The position numbers and the translations under genes are program-made. Source: Acanthaster planci (taxonomy: Eukaryota; Echinodermata; Asteroidea; Valvatida; Acanthasteridae). Taken from it: a stretch of 64,000 nt of DNA. This document shows positions 54,631 through 64,000 of the stretch, one piece after another (within the stretch, counting starts at the first letter, position 1; every line of letters begins with the position of its first letter). A model generated the notes under the pieces. It was not told the origin of the DNA, did no database searches, and was given only the letters and a program-made list of their open reading frames with translations. Location: positions 581,670 through 645,669 of the forward strand of contig NW_019091422.1 of assembly GCF_001949145.1 (NCBI RefSeq). Direction: 5' to 3'.

Positions 54631-57600
54631 TCACTGACCTTCCTTGTCCTTGTTGTTAGGGTAGCCGTCACCGGGGTCGTGGGTGGGTTCCTGGGAGAGC
54701 TCCTCCTCCCCCGGTGGTGGGGGTTGTTGCTGTTGCTGTTGTTGTTGTTGTGGCTGTTGTTGTGGCTGTTGTTGTTGCTGGCCTCCCCCCCTGTGGGCCG
54801 GGGGGTTCGGGGGGCTGTGCAAGGTGTTGTTGATGGCGTTGGGGTGCCGGTGGAGGTTGGCTTGGTGGTTCTGGGTGAAGGGTGGCGGCTGCTGGTTGTT
54901 GGGCACTTGTGGCTGAAGTTGGCTGTTCTGTAGCGTGCAACGAATCAAGCCAATAAGAAACATAAACGACAGTTCCCACCGGGGAAAAAAAATCATCATA
55001 CTTACCACTCTGACCCGAGTAAAAACGACTTTCTTTTCTTCACAAAGTCACTGTATTCACTGAGTTTGAGTCGTATTCACTACAGTCCTCTGAATATTGC
55101 TAGAAAACACCTTGTGGGACATTCGAAGATCCCATAACCACCTCTCCCATTTTAATTTCTGATAACTTCAATCCTTGGAGGTGATCTAAGCTGTCGAAGG
55201 CAGGCCAAAACGTCTTCGGCTTGGCAGTCAAATTTTGCACCGGGGAATGGAGGATTAGTTGAGAAATTTTGCTCAGTATTGTGGCATTGATAATGCACGC
55301 TCATTGCTTCTTGGGAGACTGTGAGAAAAATGCCAAGAGCTTTCTTGGGCGGGACTCCAACTGGAAACCTCGTCCTGACTGCAGGCCATGTGCTTCCTCT
55401 GGAGAATTCACTCAATTCTGCTGGTGGGGACCACTGGCCATCGCCAAACATACACTTCTGAAAATGCAGAATAACTCACCTGCGCAGTCACGTGCTGTTG
55501 GTTGTTTGGCGGGGGCTGTGGTTTGTTCTGCTGCTGGATGTTGGTGATGGGCGCATCTTCCTGGGGCGAACCTTCCTCTTCCGGTACCTGGGGCACACAG
55601 GAATCGGAAAAGTCTCTTCAAAGTGGGTTTGTCGGGTAACAGGGTACCAGCTTGACGCTGATTTGGCAGCAGGAAGCAGCTACGAGGCATTTCGGCCACG
55701 GACAAGGATGTCAAGTTACTCTGAGAGGGTTTGAATCCAGACTCGCAAGATACTGCTCTGAGACTTCATGTGCAACGCTCGGACCACAAACGACGGCACT
55801 GCAAAGTACCAAGATATGCTAGCTGACACTAATGCTCATCGGACAGTTGCCAACTGCACAAACTGAACTGGTTAGTGTCAACCCAGACTCATTTCACGGT
55901 ACCACTGACCACTTTGCTCGCACCATGAACGCCAGCCACGCCAATCCACAAATTGTCTCTGAACCCCTATCTGGCAGATTAGGCCCCACCCACCTTCCGT
56001 CAAGTTATTTTAGGTTTTTTTTTTTTTTTTGGTCCTCAAATCTCTGGGTCTCACCTGTGAAGCAATCTGCTGGTTATTGGGCTGCTGCAGGTGTGGTAGA
56101 TGCTGCTGGTAGTTGGGTACCGGCGGGTCGTCCTGGGGGGACCCTTCTTGCTCGTCAATGGCATCTAAATCCTCTGGCTCCTGAAGTGTAAATAACATTA
56201 TCTCCAATATTTTATCTTTATTTACCAATAAGAGCTTAACTGTACAAAAATGGACAATAAATGGAGACTTTGGCCTGGAAAAATCGGGTCAATAAATGTT
56301 GAAATCCTGATGTACTAAGTAAAGACGTGGACTTACATCATCTGGGCAGAGTTCGCAGGCTTTGGCTAGGGTGATGCGAGCGCTGTGCGAGCGTTCCAGG
56401 AAGTAACCGTTGGAGGTCTCGTTGGACTGGGCCGGCGGGGACCAGTTGTTGTAGGTGTACTGGGCATTGGCTGAATATGGCCTCTGTTTTGGGATGAAAA
56501 AAAATTACTTCTCTCGATATGTGACTAATGATGAATCACAGAAACTGACCGGAGTAGGATTCGATTCTTGTCCTTGGTTTGAATGACGGCGTGGTAAATT
56601 TTTCTCTGTCAACCTGGCACTAACTTAAAGCAAGACCTGGTCAGTTTCCTTTGTGTGATTTTGTTCAATGGTAAAAGTGGGACCGTCGACTTACCCTTTC
56701 CAGTTCGTCGCCTAGCCACTCCACTGACCAGTTCCACTTACGCTTGAGGTCGCCATGTGACGCCAGCAGACGGGCCGCCGCTTCGCAGTTGGTGAAGAGC
56801 GCCACCATGCACTTGATGCACTGGTAGGCACGCTTCTGGTAATGGTTCTTGGAGCGCTGGATCGTGTCAAACAGGCCGTCCCGATCATCTGGAATACCTA
56901 AAAAAGAAAGGTATGTCAAGGAAGCTGTGTAGAACCGTGAGGGAATCTTAACTGTAAGTGAAATGGGGAAATCTAGACGACCTTGGCACTTCACCCAGGC
57001 CTTCATTACCATGTTTCTTGAGCAAATGCCAATACTACTCTTACTTGATTTTGAGTCTCACTGTGGTTGTACCCATGCATTTGTAATTGATTTGTGCACA
57101 TTCAGCTAAAAACTGTCATGATGTGCACATCCAGTTGAAAACTGCCCTTCTGTGCACATTCAGCTGAAATTCACCACTCTGAGAACATTCAGTTAAAAAG
57201 CTGAATGAAACTGCACATCCAACTGAATTCTGTATGGATTCGGCCAGTGAGAGACTGGGCGTATGGGTAACCAATGAACAACCAAGCGACACAGAAGTCA
57301 CCATCCTTCACTGCTGCTTGGTATGTATTTATCCCCCCCCCCCGAGAATCTGCAAAAAATCACGAAATACACAAACCTGCTGTCATCGCCTCACCTTTGA
57401 GAGCATTGAGGATGCGGTGGTTCTGCCAGGAATCTTCCAGGAGCAGCATCTGGAGGAGTAGGTCCAGGTAGGGCCTGAGCTCGTAGGTGTAGGAGTACGC
57501 CACCTGCCACAGGAGCTCGCCTAGGACCATGGAGGAGAACTTGGGGTTCTCCCAGCTGCAGAACTGTCAGAAGGAAGGAGGAAATCATTCCACTTCATAC

Positions 57601-60600
57601 ATATTTATGAGAGAATGCATCATTTCCATTGGTCGACTGTCTGACACACGTGGTGAAAATAGCGTTTTCAGGACTTGTGCTGCCTTCTCAGGACTTTTCA
57701 CAACTCAACTAATCACTATGGTTGATTGGCTAACTTGAAGTCAGGTACCTTTGAATGTAGGCCCCTTGGTGCCCTAGGATCCTGGTACCTGGGTATCCAG
57801 GTACCTTGGAATCCAAAGCCCTTGAAATCCAGGTACCTTGTAAACCATGTGTATTCCCTGGTACTTGGGAATCCAGGTACTCAATCTGTGAAAATTCTAA
57901 ATCCCACGTCTATTGTGGATCCACTTTCCTACAAGGCAGCAATCACACGCTGTGGAGAAAGGCAAGACGGCCGTACCTTGAGAAGTTTGGTGGTCTCATC
58001 AGAATTGTTGCAGTCTTCGATGAGCTTCTTGACGTAGCCGCCTCTCAGGAAGAGCTGGTCGGCCACCTGCTGCTGGATGACCATGATGGGCTTGCTGCAG
58101 ACGTTGTCGCCGTGGGGGTTCTCTCTCGGCGCACAACCCTAGGAAGAACAGATGGGCGACGGGGGATTGTCACATTATTCCCACTTAAATCAGAACACTT
58201 AGGGTGGGTGAAAAAAAAACTGACATTGGAGGAATGAGGTCTCTTGGGTTCATTAATATTACAGCGGACTATTTGTATTGGCTTTGGGCATGAACAGCAG
58301 ATGGCGCTGTGGAGGAATTTTTCTTAAATGGAGATTCTTCTTGGATTTTGGCTTTCACAAATTGTGTCCCCTGACTTTAGATGCTCTGGCTCAACACAGC
58401 TTCATTTCTTCCCACAATAACGTCCAGTTATCTCGTTTGAGACCACAGTACTTTCATTTTGTTGCAACAGCCAACGTCTGGGACTGATTGTCATGCTCAA
58501 GATGGGGCCAGAGATGAAGGCACGGCTGAGCTTTGGAAGAAAACAATTAAAGCAAACAATGCCAACGTACCACCACTGAGGACTGGCAGAGAGACGACAC
58601 GTCGCAGCATCGGACCAGCTGGGAGACGACCGAATAGAGCTTGCCCAGCTCGGCGTACTGGTACTTGATGGCCGGTCCCGGCCCCTCGTCCAACGCTACG
58701 AGCATGAAAGTAGCCGGGACATTCAACTTCAATAGCTGGGTCCTCTGGAAAAGGCAAAAGCACCAATTCTGTGTTTAGAGCAGTTGTGCACTCAATGCAG
58801 CCAGAGCTCAGAGAATCCAAGGCATTTGTGGAATATTCCGTTATTTAGCGACAGAAGCTGTGGACAGCGGACAGATTTTAATCGTGGATTTCTCACTTCC
58901 AGCAACTTCTAGTCTAAAGCTTGTGAGTGTCGAGACAAACTTCAATGACTGATCCGTGTTCAGCAATCCATCTATCTTCAATCCAATCATGCATGATTAT
59001 AATAAATTGACGGAAAAGCAGTAAAAAGGGCAAGTATAAACACATATCAAACTGATGCAGAATCAGCCAACAAGAAAAGGATAAAGAAACCAACGTGCGT
59101 ATAACCGCTTATACCACACATGCACCGACAGCTTACTGTATACGATGCCAGTATGCGCCTTGTATGAAAGCCTTCCCTAGTGACTGACAAACTCTTCCTA
59201 GTCGTCTTATAACATTGTCCCCACCAACCCAACAAGTGCTAGCTTTGCTATCGACCAAAGCTTTCACTTTAGTTCCAGATCAACCCAGAAGGGAGATCTG
59301 ACCACCTGAAGCATGAACCGGGAGAATTGAACGCCTGGGGCTAAAAAAAAAAAAATGCACTGGCCAGAATGCTGCTACGGGTTTAGGAGAAAGACGTGCG
59401 GGTGGAAGAGCCGCCTCACCTCCGGGATGCCGAGGTTGGCGTACATCTGGAAGAGATGGAAGTACTGGGTCAGGTGTCTGCCGTGCTCCGACACTTCCTT
59501 CTTGAGGAGAGACAGGACGGCGTGGAGCAGGTAGTCACTCAGGGTACTGGTGGAGTCCGAGGCTTGACCAGCTGAGATTGTAGAGACAGAAAATTGCTCT
59601 GGATAAGTGATGCAGACCGTGTTTATGGTAGACAGGTGCTGGTTGATATGTGATAATGACGTAGCACCCCTGGTGCAAACCAATGGTGGGCAAGCGTTTA
59701 CACGAATACACTGTCTTTACTGTCGGCTCCCGCAAAAAAGGAGTTCCAAATTTCTTACCTGGGCTGAAAGGTCCATCTTGCTGTGAGAAGTGAGCTAGAA
59801 TTACTATAATCTTGGCAAAGGCATTCCGTACCTAGCACAAAAGAAAGCACGACATGAACTTTCAACCCTTGTATCCGGTCAATTTCTACAGAAAAGTTCC
59901 AGGATCCTCAACAATTTCAAATGTGGAGGAAACCAAGTGCCTGTTCTTTGCATATTCAAGAGGGGATCATGTGTCATGTGTAATAAGAGTGGCTGGGCTC
60001 CACCTTCCTTAAACCTGCCAAGTCTTCCGCAACCTTTCCACAGATTTCAAAAGATAGAGAAGGGTTAGAGCTGAATTTACGAAAATCATAGTGCAAAGAC
60101 AAATTGTTTTAAAGGACTCAGGTACACAAACTTCTAGAAACTTCTCTTCTTACCTCGGAGCTGGGGCATTCTAGAAGGTACTCGGAGAACCGCGAGGTGT
60201 GGGCAAAGAGGACGTTCTGGGCAAACCACCGGCGTACATTTTTGCTGCTCCGTAGTAGAACATAGAGTGCGTCGTACCACTCGGTGGCTGGCCCCCTGTG
60301 ACGATAACAAAAAGTGGTCATTCTAAGGCCTGGTTGGGCAGAGGCCGGGCGGAGCTTAGGGTGGATGTAGGTGGAGGTGCTTCTTGGGAGGGCGGAGGAA
60401 GGTGGGTAGGCTTGGGAGGGTGGGGAAATTGGCAGGTGTAGGTTGATGCAGTAGTGAGGCTGGGGGTGGGTTGTGGGTGGGTCATAGATGGGATCATAGA
60501 CAGGATCACTGGGGTAACTGGTGGGGGGTCATTAGTGTGGTCATGTGGATGGGTCAAGGGAGGGCTGGAATCAGCTTACCGTAGTGTCTTCTTGGTGTGA

Positions 60601-63600
60601 AAGCCTACGCTGAAGAGGAATCTGGATGCGAGCTGAATACTAATCATGGCAAGCTCTTCTGCCTCAGGACCCTGTGAAATTGAAACCAAAGAAAGAATCT
60701 CTGAATTCAGGAAAAACAAAAGCAAAAATTACAAAATTGACAAATGCGGTCCGCTGGAACAGCGGAACATTTTGCTGTTCGGAAATTGCATTACACTCTT
60801 AGCGGTGATTTCTGCACTGAAGTAAAGCTCATTAAATCTGCAAGTATATTTTGATTTTTTATTCCACACCCTAAATGGTGTCATTAGCAGCGCCCTCAGT
60901 CGCTGATGCACTAGTCCATGGAATCACGTCATACCTCTCATAGTGGACGGTTCTTGTACATCTTGTACAGCCTCAACAGACTTTTGACTTCAAAATGAGC
61001 AAGTTTTGGTGGTCGGAAAAATGTACGTACCAGCTGTTCCTGTCCCTGGGGCACGCTGAAGAGCGTGGCGTTGCACGTGACCAGCTTGCGGATGAAGAGG
61101 AAATACTCGATGCTGTACTGCATGCGGCTGTGCATGAACTGGATGTTCTGGCGCCGGACTCGACGCTGGATGGAGGCTGGCATCTTCAGTAGGATCTTGG
61201 GAGCTGAGAGGAAATGCATAGAAAAATATACTGACTTGAGGTGGATTGGAACCTGGAACCAATCCAATGCAGGTCAAGTGTTCTACCGACTGAACTGATG
61301 AAGGGTTTCACCTATGGTTCCCTCTGTAGTTACTTTAAACTAAGCGTGTTAGAAACAAGTTGAATTTAGGCTAAGATGGGGTTTGGTCGAGGGCAAAAAT
61401 GGGGACAAGACTACCAAGAGTGATAACTGAACATTTGTACAAGCTGAATTCAGGACTAAGTTTTATTGGTGGGGCATCAGTACAGCATATTGCTAGCGGC
61501 AGGTTCGAATCCCGCTCCATTCCACAAGTTCTTTTAGGTATACAACCCATGGAGTTCCGGCTTATTGATCAATGGAATCATGGACTTACTGATGGTAAGG
61601 TTCTCAATGGACTTTTCCAAATCTTTCTTTGGTGGATCCATGCGCTCATAGAACAGGATGTAGGCATTCCACCAGCGCTTCTGTCTCCTGTAAGACATCC
61701 TGGGTAATATCCAAAAGAGAAGAAACCACAAATGACGATTCGGTAACATCATCAGCACGCGGGCCTATTTTGACTATTTGTTACTCATTCACGCTTTGTG
61801 TTTTCATCGTTAGCTGCGAAAATACAAACTGTTGGAGTTTGATGGTGTTACCTCTTGAGCATGTGATCAAAGACTTCTCCCATGTACTCTCCTCCGAAGC
61901 ACTGGTTCTTCATTTCCTGTCGAAGAAAGAACGACCGAATTCCTGTATCTTTGGCTATGTTCTCGAAACACTCACGTCCTAAATTTGAATCTCTCTCTCT
62001 CTCTGGACACTGAAAAAAGACAATTTTTTTTTTAACTCACAGAATAATTGTTCAACTTGTCGGCCTACCTCATCGTCGTCCATACGACACTCCGTCACTT
62101 CCCCGTCGTCGAACTTATACCATTTCCCATTACTGTCATTCCTGTCATGTAAGAAGTGAAAACTTCTGATTGGTTTTATGCACAACAAGGATGCCTGGCA
62201 GTGAAAATTTTCAAATTAACGACAACGTGAGGGATATTTAGACCATTTCCTGTTGAACCCATTCGTTCCTTTTAGAGCGGATTAAATGCCTCAGACTTTA
62301 TTAGGCTTGGTGCACTGTGCTCGGAACGTTGCTCGTCCAGAACGCAATCATACGATTGTTCCTACAGTGAGATGCTCTGATCTCTGCGTAGGCTAAGCTT
62401 CGCAGACAGTGGCTGGGCTCACCTCTGCAGGATGTAGGAGTAGTAGTGGCCGCCGCTGGCCTGCCCGCTGTGCACCACCACGCCCACCAGCCGGTACCTG
62501 GTGCTGCGGGGCGTCTCCTCTTCGTTCTCATCGCTGCTCTCCCGTTCGTCGTGGATCACTTGACCTGTTCATTGAGAGATGCCACAGGAATGGAAACAAG
62601 GGAACGTCTGAGACCGAGAATGGATCGGTACTGTAGCTGAGTCCAGTGACACGACCGGTTGGATGAACGGTGACTGGGGAATGCTTCGATCGCGGGTCAC
62701 CCGACTAGCTTGAGCCCAGCTCAAGACTGGCTGACCTGAGATGGACTTGTTAATATGGAGGTTGAGGGACTAGCAACGGACTTGACCACAACACTAGAAT
62801 GTTTATGATATCCCGCTGCCTCGAAACTTCAGTTGCAACTCTTGGCCTGAGATTTTACAGGTTTTCTAGGGGGTTTGGGCTGCTTACCCTCAATTTTGGC
62901 GAGTCCAGCCACGGTGTACGGGTCCATGTCGAACTCGCGGGGAAACTCAAAATAGTCGTTGAATTTTATTGCACACTCCCTGAAATGTCAAAAAGAAAGG
63001 AAATGAGCCACAAATCCTATGTACCTGTAGCCATGACTCCAATCCTAACGCTGTTCAGATGAACTCTTCCTCTACCACTCATCGTTTGTAGATACTCACC
63101 TTTCCCAGTCGTAGTCAAACCGTTTCAGCTGGATTGCTAACACACTAGGTAGCTTCTTAATGCACAACCTTTTGACCGTATCAACCTACAGAAATATTTA
63201 GGAAATAATAATAATAATAATTTATTCATTTACAAAGTGCAAATTTCAAGCAAATATGTTCCAATGCGCTGTACAATGAAGTGTGGAACAATGAATACAT
63301 TTTAAACATGGTTGAGCCGATGGCATACAAGGGCTCCTCGGGCAGCCGCCAAACGACCCACATTCACCAACATCGGTAAAGGGAAGACAGTAAGAAGCAG
63401 TTACAGTTTTAGAGGTGGGAGGAAAACCCCAGAGGAATATTCTGGGTAAAACCCACGGAGTCAGGTAGGGACTGAAAACCCAATCCACATGAGGACCGGG
63501 CCGAGTATCGAACCCGGGACCACAGAGGTGGAAGGTGAGGAAAGAACTACCTTGCCAACCCTGACTCCCCACGGTGTACGGGTCCGTGTCAAACTTGCGG

Positions 63601-64000
63601 GGAAACTCAAACGAAATCAGTACAACCCTGACCAGGAAAACCCTGACTAGAAGAATTAAAGGAACAATTTTGTGCAACGGGTTGAGCTAGCCCCCAGCTA
63701 GAAGAGGAAACTGCTCCAATGAAGTATGCCACATGGCATTTTGGGGATTGAAAGGGAAGTCCAGTTCACTTTTTCTAGAGATTGCTTCAAAATAATATAC
63801 AAGGCAGTAAAAAAATGATACAAGCATAAGACGTAAGGTCACATGGTATTTCCACTTTAAACGCGATCCATTTCGGGGGGAGGGGGCTGAATACTGTTGA
63901 ACAGTAGGCCCAACGCTTTGATCGTAACTGAAAGTGTCGTGGGAGTGTGTGGGAATCGCGAGTCTGGACGGGCTCAGACAAGCTAACCTTTTTGTTGCAT
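54631..64000 (-). CDS. USP9X: USP9X / fat facets ubiquitin carboxyl-terminal hydrolase, C-terminal third (5' part off the window)
   Basis: Cysteine deubiquitinase. Model complement(join(54631..54927, 55480..55587, 56055..56180, 56337..56483, 56695..56897, 57395..57563, 57977..58138, 58571..58744, 59420..59571, 59759..59831, 60154..60295, 60580..60671, 61031..61203, 61590..61699, 61852..61916, 62069..62141, 62423..62564, 62888..62979, 63100..63185, 63988..64000)); every junction keeps frame. About 865 residues. The USP fold appears from CNKK at the right edge through [29 protein letters not shown] and [16 protein letters not shown] (catalytic His) to [19 protein letters not shown] and [18 protein letters not shown]. 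The conserved helical C-terminal region follows ([60 protein letters not shown]), then a Q/N/P-rich tail much longer than in vertebrates. The catalytic Cys lies right of the window. Confidence 0.95.
54724..54785. repeat. USP9X: CAA/CAG repeat encoding poly-Q in the USP9X tail
   Basis: On the minus strand an interrupted CAR array encodes Q5-P-Q3-P-Q9 (approximately) within the terminal coding exon, flanked by Gly and Pro runs. It is purely in frame and mixes CAA and CAG, so it is less prone to slippage than a pure run. Confidence 0.85.
57080..57235. repeat. Minisatellite of the same GTGCACATTCAGYTGAAAAC family as 1-180
   Basis: Five degenerate copies of GTGCACATTCAGCTGAAAA / TGCACATCCAGTTGAAAACT at about 29-32 bp spacing in the USP9X intron between exons 56695-56897 and 57395-57563. 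Confidence 0.75.
57745..57890. repeat. GGTACCTTGGAATCCA degenerate tandem repeat
   Basis: The words AGGTACCTT, GGTACCTGGGTATCC, AGGTACCTTGGAATCC and GGTACTTGGGAATCC recur at 17-28 bp spacing inside a USP9X intron. KpnI-type palindromes (GGTACC) recur in most copies. Confidence 0.6.
60318..60560. repeat. G/T-rich low-complexity intron segment
   Basis: GGTGGGTG/GGTGGAGG-rich plus strand with loosely repeated GATGGGATCATAGACAGGAT words in the intron between USP9X exons 60154-60295 and 60580-60671. The minus-strand Pro/Thr frame is compositional. Confidence 0.5.
61225..61312 (-). repeat. tRNA-derived SINE-like segment
   Basis: Read on the minus strand: AGTTCAGTCGGTAGAACACT resembles a tRNA D-arm with pol III A box, and GGTTCCAATCC 35 nt later fits the B box (GGTTCRANNCC). 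It lies directly 5' of the USP9X exon at 61031-61203. It does not fold as a complete functional tRNA (no matching acceptor stem seen), so a tRNA-derived SINE head or tRNA pseudogene is more likely. Confidence 0.5.
63205..63568. repeat. Dispersed SINE/LINE-tail repeat with (AAT)n end, copy 2
   Basis: Begins with ATAATAATAATAATAATT, continues TTATTCATTTACAAAGTGCA and GCGCTGTACAA (a motif common at L2-type 3' ends), and ends in the block shared with 28975-29125. With the AAT tail at the left, the element is oriented on the minus strand. Confidence 0.65.
63569..63611 (-). pseudogene. USP9X: Duplicated fragment of USP9X exon 62888-62979
   Basis: 43 bp are identical to 62909-62951 except for three substitutions. 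Translated in the same frame it gives [14 protein letters not shown] against [14 protein letters not shown] in the true exon. It has no splice sites of its own and abuts the dispersed repeat exactly. Confidence 0.85.

Larger units (their letters stand above)
63186..63987. other. USP9X intron containing a composite repeat
   Basis: 800-bp intron between the partial exon at the right edge and exon 63100-63185. About half is a dispersed repeat (63205-63568) joined to a piece of duplicated USP9X exon sequence (63569-63611). The remainder shows nothing recognisable. Confidence 0.65.

Noticed and set aside
61440-61530. Second tRNA-like signal (GGTTCGAATCCC)
   Set aside because: Only a B-box-like word with a partial T-stem; no convincing A box at the right distance, so not called.

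Overview
This window is eukaryotic nuclear DNA with many short spliced exons, GT-AG introns, MITEs, non-LTR retrotransposon debris and one assembly gap (24547-24716). The gene content points to a marine invertebrate deuterostome: interleukin-1-receptor-like Ig-TIR genes, a GCC2 orthologue with vertebrate-like motifs, and a USP9X orthologue. An echinoderm such as a sea star seems most likely to me, but that rests on general impression and is not proven. Exon models were built by hand from reading frame, splice sites and phase. Each closed model sums to a multiple of three.

Layout. (1) 202-11436, minus: GCC2, a trans-Golgi golgin, with 14 coding exons including one of 3.1 kb; its C-terminal GRIP end lies off the left edge. 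(2) 11437-17040: intergenic or 5' region with a fold-back repeat. (3) 17195-20371, plus: a complete 5-exon gene for a secreted protein with two Ig domains and a GPI-anchor-like tail. (4) 22925 to about 33000, minus: an Ig-Ig-TM-TIR receptor with an assembly gap where TIR box 1 should be and a Ser-rich insertion inside the TIR domain. (5) 35479-40918, minus: a complete 7-exon Ig-Ig-TM-TIR receptor. (6) 44211-46669, plus: a 2-exon C2H2 zinc-finger gene. (7) 47651-50945, minus: a complete 5-exon short-chain dehydrogenase of the BDH1 type. (8) 54631-64000, minus: the C-terminal third of a USP9X/fat-facets deubiquitinase (20 exons), ending in an expanded Q/N/P-rich tail with duplicated exons.

The most interesting unit is the central cluster at 17-41 kb. 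Three paralogues share the same ectodomain exon plan and intron phases (1-1-2-1). Two carry TM plus TIR, with non-canonical BB-loop and box-3 residues. The third replaces TM-TIR with a GPI-type tail, which is the architecture expected of a decoy or regulatory partner. Its promoter has a TATA box and, further upstream, a Rel-type kB-like word. Together they look like a locally evolved receptor plus decoy module of IL-1R type, which is an inference from architecture. The same MITE family sits in introns of both TIR genes.
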